Below the pieces are notes generated by a model. The model searched no databases. It was not told the DNA's origin and saw only the letters and a program-made list of their open reading frames with translations. A DNA stretch of 45,945 bases from Candidatus Thorarchaeota archaeon (GTDB lineage: Archaea; Asgardarchaeota; Thorarchaeia; Thorarchaeales; Thorarchaeaceae), in NCBI GenBank assembly GCA_016839245.1, contig JAEOUN010000073.1, forward strand, positions 1 through 45,945, read 5' to 3'. The translations under genes and the position numbers were made by a program. This document shows, in pieces, positions 33,500 to 40,808 of this stretch. Position 1 is the first letter of the stretch. Each line of letters starts with the position of its first letter.

Positions 33500-34639
33500 A
33501 TGGCTGAAGACGAGTTTCTTGGCGCAAAGCCGATTGTCATCGACAACGGCACAGGTTTGAGCAAGAACGGATACGCCGGCGAAGATCAGCCACGCAGTGT
33601 CTGGCCTACATTGATTGGATATCCCCGATATGAATCAATCATGACTGATGTTGATCACTACACACGTGACTACTACATTGGTGAAGAGGCTATCAACCTT
33701 CGTGGTGTCCTACGTCTGGTCTACCCAATCGCTCACGGAAAAATTGAAGACTGGGATGCCATCGAGAAGATATGGAGTTACACATTCTATAACGACTTGA
33801 AGGTTGATCCAAGTGAGAATCCAGTGCTTCTTACAGAGGCACCATTCAATCCCAGAGAGAACAGAGAGCGCATGGCCTCCGTCATGTTTGACAACTTCGG
33901 AGTGCCAGCAGTATATGTTGCCACGCAGGCAGTGCTCTCACTGTACGCATCTGGTCGAACAACTGGCTTGGTCATCGACTCTGGTGACGGTGTGACTCAC
34001 ATAGTACCAATCTATGAGGGTTTCTCAATCAATCACGCCATCAGAAGAATCGACTTGGCTGGAAGAGACATCACCGAGTACCTCCGCAGGCTACTTAGGC
34101 AGAGAGGTTACACTTTTGTCAGTGGTGCAGAGAAAGAGATTGTCCGAGATATCAAGGAGAAGCTATGTTATGTAGCTCTTGACCCCGAGCGGGAGAGGAC
34201 AGTCGCTGACAAGGCTGGAGTTGACAAACCCTATATGCTGCCTGATGGTGAAGTAATTACAATTGGTGCAGAGAGGTTCCAAGCTCCTGAGTTGTTCTTT
34301 AATCCAAGTGCCATAGGTCTTGATACTATTCCGCTCGATGAGCACATTGTCGAGTCAATCAAGGCCTGTGACGTTGACCTGCGACGTGACCTGTATGCCA
34401 ATGTTGTGTTGTCAGGCGGTTCAACTATGTTCCCAGGACTCAAGGAGAGGCTCCACAAGGAGATCACCGAACTAGTCCCAGAGAACATCGAAGTCCGAAT
34501 CATTGCTCCTCCTGAGAGACAGTACTCTGTCTGGATTGGTGGAAGCATTCTCGGCTCACTCAAGACATTCCAGAAGATGTGGGTGTCAAAGAAGGAGTTC
34601 GAAGAAGTCGGACCCGAAGTGATACACCGCTGTATCTAG
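33500..34639 (+). CDS. Asgard actin (lokiactin-type)
   Basis: The 379-residue protein starts at ATG 33500 after GAGGA. It aligns with eukaryotic actin across its length. It has phosphate loop 1 [53 protein letters not shown] (phosphate loop 2), [39 protein letters not shown] (adenosine loop), [16 protein letters not shown], and the ending [19 protein letters not shown]. It should bind ATP and form filaments. The DNase-loop region ([17 protein letters not shown]) differs from conventional actin. Codon use is richer in C-ending codons than in its neighbours, suggesting high expression. Prefoldin beta at 10305 could assist its folding. Confidence 0.97.
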   Translation: MAEDEFLGAKPIVIDNGTGLSKNGYAGEDQPRSVWPTLIGYPRYESIMTDVDHYTRDYYIGEEAINLRGVLRLVYPIAHGKIEDWDAIEKIWSYTFYNDLKVDPSENPVLLTEAPFNPRENRERMASVMFDNFGVPAVYVATQAVLSLYASGRTTGLVIDSGDGVTHIVPIYEGFSINHAIRRIDLAGRDITEYLRRLLRQRGYTFVSGAEKEIVRDIKEKLCYVALDPERERTVADKAGVDKPYMLPDGEVITIGAERFQAPELFFNPSAIGLDTIPLDEHIVESIKACDVDLRRDLYANVVLSGGSTMFPGLKERLHKEITELVPENIEVRIIAPPERQYSVWIGGSILGSLKTFQKMWVSKKEFEEVGPEVIHRCI

Positions 34640-34655
34640 TCTGTCCTAAGTTTAT

Positions 34656-34693
34656 CGAAGAGGGATGCTCTTCCCTCTTCGCTCTCTTGTTTT
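34656..34693 (+). terminator. actin terminator hairpin with pyrimidine tail
   Basis: Perfect 10-bp arms CGAAGAGGGA (34656-34665) and TCCCTCTTCG (34672-34681) enclose a 6-nt loop and are followed by CTCTCTTGTTTT. The tail, CTTCGCTCTCTTGTTTT (34677-34693), is the first copy of an element repeated five more times in the next 3 kb. Confidence 0.75.
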
Positions 34694-34701
34694 ATGTTGA
34701 A

Positions 34702-35229
34702 TTATCCAGAAAGAAAATCATCAGTAGATGTTCTCTCACTACTCTCTTCATTCCATAATTCAATCGATTTTGGAGTTCTAACTACTTTCAAAATTATGGC
34801 TCCGGCAATAAGTAGCAGTGGTATTGGAACACCATCTATTAGGATTACACCATATAACAAGCCATGACATACGTGAAACAGCATGATGCTAAGTTGCCAA
34901 AGTTCACTAATCCCTCCGATAAACAGAGCACGACGTGCTGTTGATTTCCTGATATAACATCGATATATCTCAAAGACAAACCAAAAACGAAGCAGAGTGT
35001 TGATTGGGTTGTTTACTATCAGATATGGCCAGAAAATGAAGAATGGACTCGCATTGGAATAATGTACCCAAGTCAGAGACATCATCATTAACACATAGAT
35101 CCCATCATAGGAATCGCAAGAATAGCGGAACATGTATGGAGTGAAGAGTGCAACAATGGCAATTATGAATGTAATAATCTTAGCCTTATTTTCCAGACCA
35201 AGATGAAGCATTCCCTGTTTATTTCCCAT
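34702..35229 (-). CDS. multi-pass membrane protein, unknown function
   Basis: The 175-residue protein starts at ATG 35229. It has four to five hydrophobic helices and a charged C-terminal tail ending in STDDFLSG. The last helix pattern (GVPIPLLLIAGAIILKVVRTPKS) recalls GPLPFQFIVGLIVMRLAKVGI in the protein at 35327, so it may be a distant member of the same 4-TM family. The stop is 8 bp from the actin terminator element. It is convergent with actin. The function is unknown. Confidence 0.65.
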   Translation of the reverse strand: MGNKQGMLHLGLENKAKIITFIIAIVALFTPYMFRYSCDSYDGIYVLMMMSLTWVHYSNASPFFIFWPYLIVNNPINTLLRFWFVFEIYRCYIRKSTARRALFIGGISELWQLSIMLFHVCHGLLYGVILIDGVPIPLLLIAGAIILKVVRTPKSIELWNEESSERTSTDDFLSG

Positions 35230-35283
35230 TCTCCTGACCTATTTACAATTGAAACAATCATTGGATAAATCTCTATCGCTCCT

Positions 35284-35354
35284 TTCGCTCTCTTGTTTTC
35301 ATTGTTTTTCTAAAATTATTCTTCTACTACCATCCTCTTTCGTTCTTTCCATCC
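35284..35354. repeat. 71-bp repeat, copy A
   Basis: This segment matches 37206-37276 with only two mismatches over 71 bp. It begins with the actin-terminator element (TTCGCTCTCTTGTTTT) and runs into the 3' end of the 4-TM gene at 35327. There it is read in a different frame from copy B, so the last ten or so residues of that protein come from a foreign segment. Confidence 0.9.
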
Positions 35355-35881
35355 ACATCAGAATCCGTTTGGTCCTTTTCCCACCATAGTGGTTTCTCCT
35401 CTAGTAATTCGTCCGTTGGGGTTTTTATCCCTACTTTTGCAAGCCGCATGACGATAAGACCAACTATGAATTGGAACGGTAATGGTCCCGCATAGGATCC
35501 ATCCAGTATTGCTCCAAATGGATACGAAATTCCTGCAAGAATCGCTGGAATGAGCAAACTGAGAATGCCAGAAATGATTACCCATCTTTTGATAGTCGGT
35601 GATACGCAATAAGATGTGACTTGAAGTGCATAGATTATGAAGAACAATAAAAAAATGGCTGCATAGGGCAAATACATCGGATCAATAATCCATCCTGTTC
35701 GCCCACTTCCTCCAGATGGGTCATATGCTCCAAAGATAAACAAGTACATTCTATCCACTTCCCATCCCATATTTGATTCGTAAGTGAGTGTTGTAGGAAG
35801 AATCACTAATGGTGTCAGAATTGTTATGATCCATAAAAGAACTAATCCGAATTTTACCTGCCACTTGTCCAAAGAATTCAT
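35327..35881 (-). CDS. 4-TM membrane protein of the island cassette, chimeric C-terminus
   Basis: ATG 35881 gives 184 residues; TTG 35893 is an alternative. It is clearly paralogous to the protein at 38171: KWQVKFGLVLLW against RWQVKIGLVLFW, LFIFGAYDPSGG against VFLFGTYNPPGG, LISLLIPA, and GPLPFQFIVGLI. Four hydrophobic helices are predicted. The tail DVDGKNERGW has no counterpart in the paralogue and arises from 71-bp repeat copy A. In the intact cassette a zinc-ribbon gene follows. Here only its 3' end remains. The function is unknown. Confidence 0.75.
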   Translation of the reverse strand: MNSLDKWQVKFGLVLLWIITILTPLVILPTTLTYESNMGWEVDRMYLFIFGAYDPSGGSGRTGWIIDPMYLPYAAIFLLFFIIYALQVTSYCVSPTIKRWVIISGILSLLIPAILAGISYPFGAILDGSYAGPLPFQFIVGLIVMRLAKVGIKTPTDELLEEKPLWWEKDQTDSDVDGKNERGW

Positions 35882-35967
35882 CAAATCACTCAATTGTCAT
35901 CAATATATCTTGAAAATAAACCTCATCACTGGCAAAAGGATGTACTAGATAGTTGAAACTAAGCCTT

Positions 35968-36018
35968 CAGAAGGAGTCCGAGTAAGTCGGATTCGAAGTT
36001 ATCCACTGCTGTATCTAG
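35968..36018 (+). pseudogene. remnant of an actin gene 3' end
   Basis: These 51 bases match the last 17 codons of the actin gene, counting the stop, at 42 of 51 positions. They translate as QKESE-stop-VGFEVIHCCI-stop against [20 protein letters not shown]. An internal TAA and the lack of upstream actin sequence show it is a decayed fragment. The downstream flank (36019-36075) also resembles the actin 3' flank, including the terminator element. Confidence 0.8.
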
Positions 36019-36058
36019 TATACACACAGTTTTACGAAGATGGGCTCTTTCAGTTTTT

Positions 36059-36075
36059 CTTCGTTCTCTTGTTTT
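36059..36075 (+). repeat. actin-terminator element, copy 3
   Basis: CTTCGTTCTCTTGTTTT differs by one base from the element in the actin terminator (34677-34693). It follows the actin remnant at the same relative position as in the true gene (about 40 bp after the stop), which supports duplication of the whole actin 3' end. Confidence 0.75.
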
Positions 36076-36147
36076 TCTTTAAATCACTCTCACATACTTT
36101 ATAATGCATGTTACTTCTCAAACTTAGTATCGACAAACCCAAAGACC

Positions 36148-36630
36148 ATGAGGCAAGAATCTGTGACTTATAGTAAGAAAGAGTTGAAGAATTACCTGAA
36201 ACATCTGCTGAAAGAGAAAACTGATTTAGCGAACTTCACATTTGAGTACCGATCTGGACACACTGCATTTCATTCTCGTCTCAGAATCATCATATCATCT
36301 GAAAAGATTATACATTGGAAAGTACCAAAAGGCACACCGCTTGATTCCAGTGAAGAATCTAAGGTGGCGAAAAAGAGAGAAATTGAGTTTTCACCTGACA
36401 AGTTGTCATTGTTTATACAGGAGCTGATTGAGAAGAAGATTTGGGACTTGAAGAATTGCTCTGAAACAGCACTTCCTGATACTGCTCTGCTATCCTTTTC
36501 AATTAGAGATAATGAAAACGTACTATTTGAACAGGAAACCTGGGAGAATTGTAGAAATGACAACAAACAGACAAAGGAGTTATTAAAATCGCTCTCAGGA
36601 CTTCTCCCTCCAGATTGGCCACCTCCATGA
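36148..36630 (+). CDS. unknown soluble protein in the accessory island
   Basis: ATG 36148 gives 160 residues; the frame is open upstream to 36040, but that stretch overlaps the duplicated actin flank. A TATA-like CTTTATAAT (about 36098) sits at a suitable distance. The protein is Lys- and Glu-rich with alternating strands and helices and ends in LLPPDWPPP. No known motif is seen. It is the only plus-strand gene between actin and the histidine kinase. Confidence 0.6.
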   Translation: MRQESVTYSKKELKNYLKHLLKEKTDLANFTFEYRSGHTAFHSRLRIIISSEKIIHWKVPKGTPLDSSEESKVAKKREIEFSPDKLSLFIQELIEKKIWDLKNCSETALPDTALLSFSIRDNENVLFEQETWENCRNDNKQTKELLKSLSGLLPPDWPPP

Positions 36631-36756
36631 GTTGACAACACTCTCTTTTTCCACCTGCATATGTCCACAAGAACCAATCAAGCATCTCTATGGCCTTTAA
36701 GTTTTTAATTCATCACTAACCAATCTCTCTACTACTCTCGCTTTATCTAATCTACC
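36620..36756 (-). pseudogene. remnant of the ArsR-like regulator C-terminus
   Basis: On the minus strand this reads LDKARVVERLVSDELKT-stop and, after a one-base deletion, KAIEMLDWFLWTYAGGKRECCQLM. The intact protein at 38777 has LEGAKAVEKLVSD, then KAVEMLEWFLWVYATGKEEYCDLL. The frameshift, stop and missing N-terminal DNA-binding part show a decayed copy. Confidence 0.75.
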
Positions 36757-36777
36757 CTTTGTTTTCAAAGGTGGGAA

Positions 36778-36794
36778 TTACGTTCTCTTGTCTT
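36778..36794. repeat. actin-terminator element, copy 4 (diverged)
   Basis: TTACGTTCTCTTGTCTT is a diverged copy of the element. It lies 4 bp after the stop of the minus-strand gene at 36799, as other copies do after their minus-strand genes. Confidence 0.5.
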
Positions 36795-36798
36795 GTAT

Positions 36799-37107
36799 TT
36801 ACGATGGACTTGTGGAAGATGGTCGCATTATACGTACCCGAGTATTATCGTAGTAGCTGGTCGCTTTACTCGCCATTCTCTGAAACTCTTCATCACCCCA
36901 TAGTTTTGCGAACTTATTCTCATCTGCAAAGAACATAAGAAAGACAACATGACCTGAATTGTCTGACCAGAAGCTATAGTCTTTGATTACCTCTTCTTTC
37001 TTCTTCTTTTCAATATAAGGTAAGGTCTTCTGAGAATGATCCCAATAGCCTTTCCACCGATTCTCATCTTTTGGAGTATCCCATTCAAACATAATACATG
37101 TTTTCAT
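36799..37107 (-). CDS. small DUF3303-like alpha/beta protein
   Basis: ATG 37107 follows a strong AAAGGAGGT site 6 bp upstream, giving 102 residues; the longer frame to 37170 is rejected. The MKTCIMFEWDTP opening and the later HVVFLMFFADENKFAKLWGD suggest a small ferredoxin-like fold of the DUF3303 type, or a dimeric alpha/beta barrel. Role unknown. It is a single gene within the island. Confidence 0.6.
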   Translation of the reverse strand: MKTCIMFEWDTPKDENRWKGYWDHSQKTLPYIEKKKKEEVIKDYSFWSDNSGHVVFLMFFADENKFAKLWGDEEFQRMASKATSYYDNTRVRIMRPSSTSPS

Positions 37108-37205
37108 ACACACACCTCCTTTGAATAGAAGCAGCCATATTATACTTAACTTGCATAACAATTTTATCATATCTTTAGATTACTAATTGAATAGAGTTTT
37201 TTCCC

Positions 37206-37276
37206 TTCGCTCTCTTGTTTTCATTGTTCTTCTAAAATTATTCTTTTACTACCATCCTCTTTCGTTCTTTCCATCC
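37206..37276. repeat. 71-bp repeat, copy B
   Basis: Two mismatches from 35284-35354. Here the shared bases encode the natural end of the zinc-ribbon protein (GWKERKRMVVKE), similar to GYIERKKEDHI in its paralogue at 37742. This copy is therefore probably the original and copy A the transplanted one. Confidence 0.9.
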
Positions 37277-37627
37277 CAAATATGCCTGCATTGAGCAACA
37301 TAGTGATGGGATCACTCCAAAGATAATGGCGAGGAATATCACTCCATCAAGAGGAAACATTGGATGACCTATGAGATACATTGAGAGCGCGAATGTAGTA
37401 AACAAGGGAAACAGTATTGCTCCAGTGACTAGGATATAAAACTCTCCCGCCATCCTACATGTGTGAGAACAGTAATTACGACCTAAGGAGGGGAAAAATA
37501 TGATCTGCCCAATTCTTGTTTCTTTTCCGCACCATCGACAATGTCGATAGGAACCTCCAAAACTTCCTGGTTCATAATTAAACGGTGATTCAGAAGATCT
37601 TTCATTTTTCATGTATCCGAACACCAT
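37238..37627 (-). CDS. zinc-ribbon membrane protein, cassette paralogue
   Basis: The 129-residue protein starts at ATG 37627 (ATG 37612 possible). An N-terminal zinc site CRWCGK...YCSHTCRMAG (CxxC, then CxxxC) precedes two hydrophobic helices (about 65-85 and 90-115). It is paralogous to the protein at 37742. There is no adjacent 4-TM or regulator gene, so it looks like a detached part of the cassette. The function is unknown. Confidence 0.7.
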   Translation of the reverse strand: MVFGYMKNERSSESPFNYEPGSFGGSYRHCRWCGKETRIGQIIFFPSLGRNYCSHTCRMAGEFYILVTGAILFPLFTTFALSMYLIGHPMFPLDGVIFLAIIFGVIPSLCCSMQAYLGWKERKRMVVKE

Positions 37628-37699
37628 CAGTGATCTATACTACCAATGAATAGTCCTACTTGAATCAAAATAAATCATCGGAATTATTTCGCAATCACT

Positions 37700-37716
37700 C
37701 TTCGCTCCATTGTTTC
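37700..37716. repeat. actin-terminator element, copy 6 (diverged)
   Basis: CTTCGCTCCATTGTTTC, with AATTATTCTTTTTCG downstream like the flank in repeat copies A and B, lies 25 bp after the stop of the minus-strand gene at 37742. Confidence 0.6.
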
Positions 37717-37741
37717 TGTAATTATTCTTTTTCGAAATCGT

Positions 37742-38119
37742 CTATATGTGATCTTCCTTCTTTCGTTCAATATAACCAAGAATAAGACATGACCACGTTG
37801 GTAGTCCACACATAGTGAATAGAGCTAGAAAGAATACTAAAAGTCCTGCAAATGTCGAAGATGTTGGAATTACCTGAGACATCCATACTAGAAAAATCAT
37901 CAAAGCAATTATCATTATACCTGAACATGCGCCATTGACATAGAAATCTCCTGCTGCGCGGCAAGAATAGGAACAATAGTATCGATTGAATGATCCTCCA
38001 ATACAACATCGAGTTCCAAAATCAACCGGTTTTCCACACCATGCGCACCTTGGCGTTGGGTCTCCATACTTTCCTCGTCTTGGATATTCTGAAGATTCAT
38101 CGTCATCATCCCATGACAT
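37742..38119 (-). CDS. zinc-ribbon membrane protein of the intact cassette
   Basis: The 125-residue protein starts at ATG 38119. The acidic N-terminus (SWDDDDESSE) is followed by CAWCGK and YCSYSCRAAGDFY, a treble-clef-like zinc site, then two hydrophobic helices. The zinc end is probably cytoplasmic, given the charged N-terminus. It is the third gene of the regulator/4-TM/zinc-ribbon cassette, 51 bp after the 4-TM gene. Confidence 0.7.
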   Translation of the reverse strand: MSWDDDDESSEYPRRGKYGDPTPRCAWCGKPVDFGTRCCIGGSFNRYYCSYSCRAAGDFYVNGACSGIMIIALMIFLVWMSQVIPTSSTFAGLLVFFLALFTMCGLPTWSCLILGYIERKKEDHI

Positions 38120-38170
38120 GATTCTACCACTGAATCCTAGTTAATCTGAAACTAAATAAACTCTGAGAGG

Positions 38171-38713
38171 TCACTGAGTACTAGGATTGTCTTGGCTCTC
38201 TTTCCACCACGAGGATTTCTTATCTAAAAGCTCGTCCTTTGGTTTTTCTATCCCTCTTTTTACCACCTGCATCAGAATTAGACCGATTATAAATTGAAAT
38301 GGCAATGGACCCACATACAATCCACTCTGCCATGCATCAAATGGAACAATCATTACTGCAAGAAAAGCAGGGATTAGTAAACTAATCAAACCAACTACAA
38401 TAGGTCCTCGTTGAGTATTGGGTTTATTGCAATAATTGGTGACCAATAGTGCATAGACTATAAAGAGGAATAAGAACATGAAACCAGAGAGTACGTATAC
38501 TGGTCCTGTTAACCATCCTGATGGCTCAGCTCCTCCTGGTGGGTTATAGGTTCCGAACAAAAAGACATACATCGGTTCAATGAACCAACCATTTCCAGAG
38601 TCAAATGAAATTGAATTAGGCATTATAATTAGAGGGGTGAAAATTGTGACACACCAAAATAGTACTAGTCCAATCTTCACTTGCCACCGACTTAACGAGA
38701 TCATATGATTCAT
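38171..38713 (-). CDS. 4-TM membrane protein of the intact cassette
   Basis: The 180-residue protein starts at ATG 38713. Four hydrophobic helices are seen (about 12-32, 70-92, 103-125, 132-152), with a charged cytoplasmic tail that begins KKPKDELLDKK-like and ends SWWKESQDNPSTQ. It is paralogous to 35327. It lies 63 bp downstream of the ArsR-like regulator gene. The family is not recognised. Confidence 0.75.
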   Translation of the reverse strand: MNHMISLSRWQVKIGLVLFWCVTIFTPLIIMPNSISFDSGNGWFIEPMYVFLFGTYNPPGGAEPSGWLTGPVYVLSGFMFLFLFIVYALLVTNYCNKPNTQRGPIVVGLISLLIPAFLAVMIVPFDAWQSGLYVGPLPFQFIIGLILMQVVKRGIEKPKDELLDKKSSWWKESQDNPSTQ

Positions 38714-38776
38714 CTTTCATCAATAGGTTGAATGTGTTGATAAACTTCATTTTTAATTATCATAGAGGATTCTATC

Positions 38777-39511
38777 TCATTCTGAGTTTCCAAAGATGAT
38801 TTTTCTCACTTGTTTGAGAAGATCACAATATTCTTCTTTTCCAGTGGCATATACCCATAGAAACCATTCAAGCATCTCAACTGCTTTATTCTCAGCAATA
38901 TCATCACTAACCAATTTCTCAACAGCCTTTGCTCCCTCTAGTTTCATTAGCTCTGATTGAATGGCAAGATCTAAGAATTTCTGTTTGTCTGATTCCGATA
39001 GGTTAAGATTGAAGAGTGCTAACGATTCTTCTCTATTTTTTTTAACTGCATCTCTATACTTATCCGGCTCATAGTGAAGACCAAATGTTACAAAATTGCC
39101 AGCTGTTCGTCTGTAGTAGTCAGTTGTACGTTTTCCCTTTCTTAAAACGCCATATAATTCTATAAGATCTGCTTTCACCATCTCAGGTATATGGTGGTAA
39201 AGCTGGTTTTTTGTTAGAGGTTCGAATTCTTTTTTTTCCTTTGATATCTTGATGATTTCATTCACTGATAGGGCATTTCGTTTGATGACTAGTTGACGAA
39301 TCACTCTCTCACGAGTTTCTTTATCAAATGTTTCAGTGGTTATGGTGTCATCTATTCCCTCCCTTAGAATCTGCAGAATTTGAAGTCTCGCTGGATGATG
39401 CATTGCACTGACTCGATCTTTATTATGTAGAAATTCAACTCTCTTGACAGGTCTGTTGGTTTTATTCTGGAGATCAATTCCCTTTATTGTGTCAGTTTCA
39501 TATTCTAACAA
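38777..39511 (-). CDS. ArsR-like winged-helix regulator of the island cassette
   Basis: The 244-residue protein starts at TTG 39511. The DNA-binding part (30-130) has ALHHPARLQILQIL-like MHHPARLQILQILREG, then a second helix and YHHIPEMVKADLIELYG with wing RKGKRTTDYYRRTA. A helical C-terminal half (150-244) contains AVEMLEWFLWVYATGKEEY. The gene is divergent from the histidine kinase and heads the 4-TM and zinc-ribbon genes, so it likely controls them. A decayed copy of its C-terminus is at 36620. Confidence 0.8.
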   Translation of the reverse strand: MLEYETDTIKGIDLQNKTNRPVKRVEFLHNKDRVSAMHHPARLQILQILREGIDDTITTETFDKETRERVIRQLVIKRNALSVNEIIKISKEKKEFEPLTKNQLYHHIPEMVKADLIELYGVLRKGKRTTDYYRRTAGNFVTFGLHYEPDKYRDAVKKNREESLALFNLNLSESDKQKFLDLAIQSELMKLEGAKAVEKLVSDDIAENKAVEMLEWFLWVYATGKEEYCDLLKQVRKIIFGNSE

Positions 39512-39563
39512 GTTGAATCACACATTTTCTTTATGTTCACACATCTATTAAGGCTTGTCCCAG

Positions 39564-39639
39564 CAAACCTTTAACGTAATAATAATATTCCTTAAACAAA
39601 CTTTAATTAAAATATTGGTGTCTTATAACAAACCTTATA
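39564..39639. promoter_or_regulatory. three direct repeats in the regulator/kinase intergenic region
   Basis: CAAACCTTTAA (39564-39574), CAAACTTTAA (39597-39606) and CAAACCTTATA (39629-39639) are spaced 33 and 32 bp apart, about three helical turns. They lie between the divergent ArsR-like and kinase genes and may be regulator sites or, being AT-rich, promoter parts. Confidence 0.45.
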
Positions 39640-39683
39640 TTGAATTAAATCCGGCCGCGACTTATTGGAGTGGAAAATTCTTA

Positions 39684-40793
39684 ATGCCCCAGATAAATTC
39701 AGAAAAATTCAATTCATCGGTTCTATATGATGCTTTATGTCCTATTAGTAAGGACTTTGTGAGATCAGTTTCAGATCCGATGTGTTTGTATGATTTTGAT
39801 TGTCGAATATTAATGGTTAATGAGAGCGCTACGAAGCTTTTTGGTTCTCAATCAGAGGATTTCTTTGTTGGCAAAAGTGTTCTTGATTTCATCTTACCAC
39901 AAGATCATCCACAATTATTGGAAAGTATCAAATGCTGTATCGATACACAACTTGCAAATCAAGCTGAGTGCTCAATTAGAACAATAACAGGAGATACCTT
40001 ATCTATCAAAACAACCTCTTTCATCCTTTCCAACAAGGATGCCGACCCTGTAGCATTATTAAGTCTCGTTAAGAATACAGGCGTTGATATATCTAAAAAG
40101 GATCAAGGTATTGAACCAGCCCAGAAGGCTCAACTCTATCTCGATCTTTTACGACATGATATCTCCAACAAACTTCAGATAATAATGTCTTCAGCAGAGT
40201 TACTTGGAGAGACTATCAATAAATCAACTAGGTCTGAACTGGTTCAAAATATAATAGATTCTATTTCTAGTTGTAAGAGTATTATTCTTCGGACAGAAAT
40301 TTTGGAGAATTATGCTTCTCAACCACTAAAGATCGAATATCTTGATGCCTACCTTAGATCTGCGCTCTATAATCTAGTCAAATCATCTAATGGTGTTATT
40401 GTTAATGCAAATATACAGGTTGATGAGGCTGCCATCATATGTGATGAATATATCACACATCTTTTAGAAAATGTACTCCAAAATGTATTGAAACAAAATA
40501 TCCAGAAAGAAAAGCAAATTTGGCTGACACTAGAAGAAGACAATGATGGATACCTACTTAGTGTAGATGATAACGGTCTTGGAATCCCCTCAGAAATAAA
40601 GAATAATGGTAATAATATCAACGGAAAAATCTCAGGCATCGGTCTATGTATATGCCATGCATTAATTGAGAAATATCAAGGCTGGATTCGAATAGCTAAT
40701 AGAATAGAGGAACATCCCGAAGAAGGAATTACGGTATTAGTATGGTTTCCAAAGTATAATCATCCTATTATGCAAGATATGAATCACTTTTAG
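39684..40793 (+). CDS. PAS-domain sensor histidine kinase
   Basis: ATG 39684 gives 369 residues; the frame is open back to 39555, but that part covers the regulatory repeats. A PAS domain (about 20-130: MCLYDFDCRILMVNESATKLFG) is followed by the phospho-acceptor box LLRHDISNKLQ (H158) and an HATPase domain with HLLENVLQNVLKQN (N-box), DDNGLGIP (G1) and GIGLCICH (G2). No membrane helix is present, so it senses a cytoplasmic signal. No response regulator gene is adjacent. Confidence 0.88.
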   Translation: MPQINSEKFNSSVLYDALCPISKDFVRSVSDPMCLYDFDCRILMVNESATKLFGSQSEDFFVGKSVLDFILPQDHPQLLESIKCCIDTQLANQAECSIRTITGDTLSIKTTSFILSNKDADPVALLSLVKNTGVDISKKDQGIEPAQKAQLYLDLLRHDISNKLQIIMSSAELLGETINKSTRSELVQNIIDSISSCKSIILRTEILENYASQPLKIEYLDAYLRSALYNLVKSSNGVIVNANIQVDEAAIICDEYITHLLENVLQNVLKQNIQKEKQIWLTLEEDNDGYLLSVDDNGLGIPSEIKNNGNNINGKISGIGLCICHALIEKYQGWIRIANRIEEHPEEGITVLVWFPKYNHPIMQDMNHF

Positions 40794-40808
40794 AATACGA
40801 CAGGGTCT

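Noticed and set aside
36270..36677. A 135-residue minus-strand frame over the unknown gene at 36148.
   Set aside because: It is a mirror of the plus-strand gene. Only the part near 36620-36756 has meaning, as a regulator remnant in two frames.
39207..39220. GAGGTTCGAATTC resembles a tRNA T-arm.
   Set aside because: It lies within the ArsR-like coding sequence, and no acceptor, D or anticodon stems can be drawn around it.
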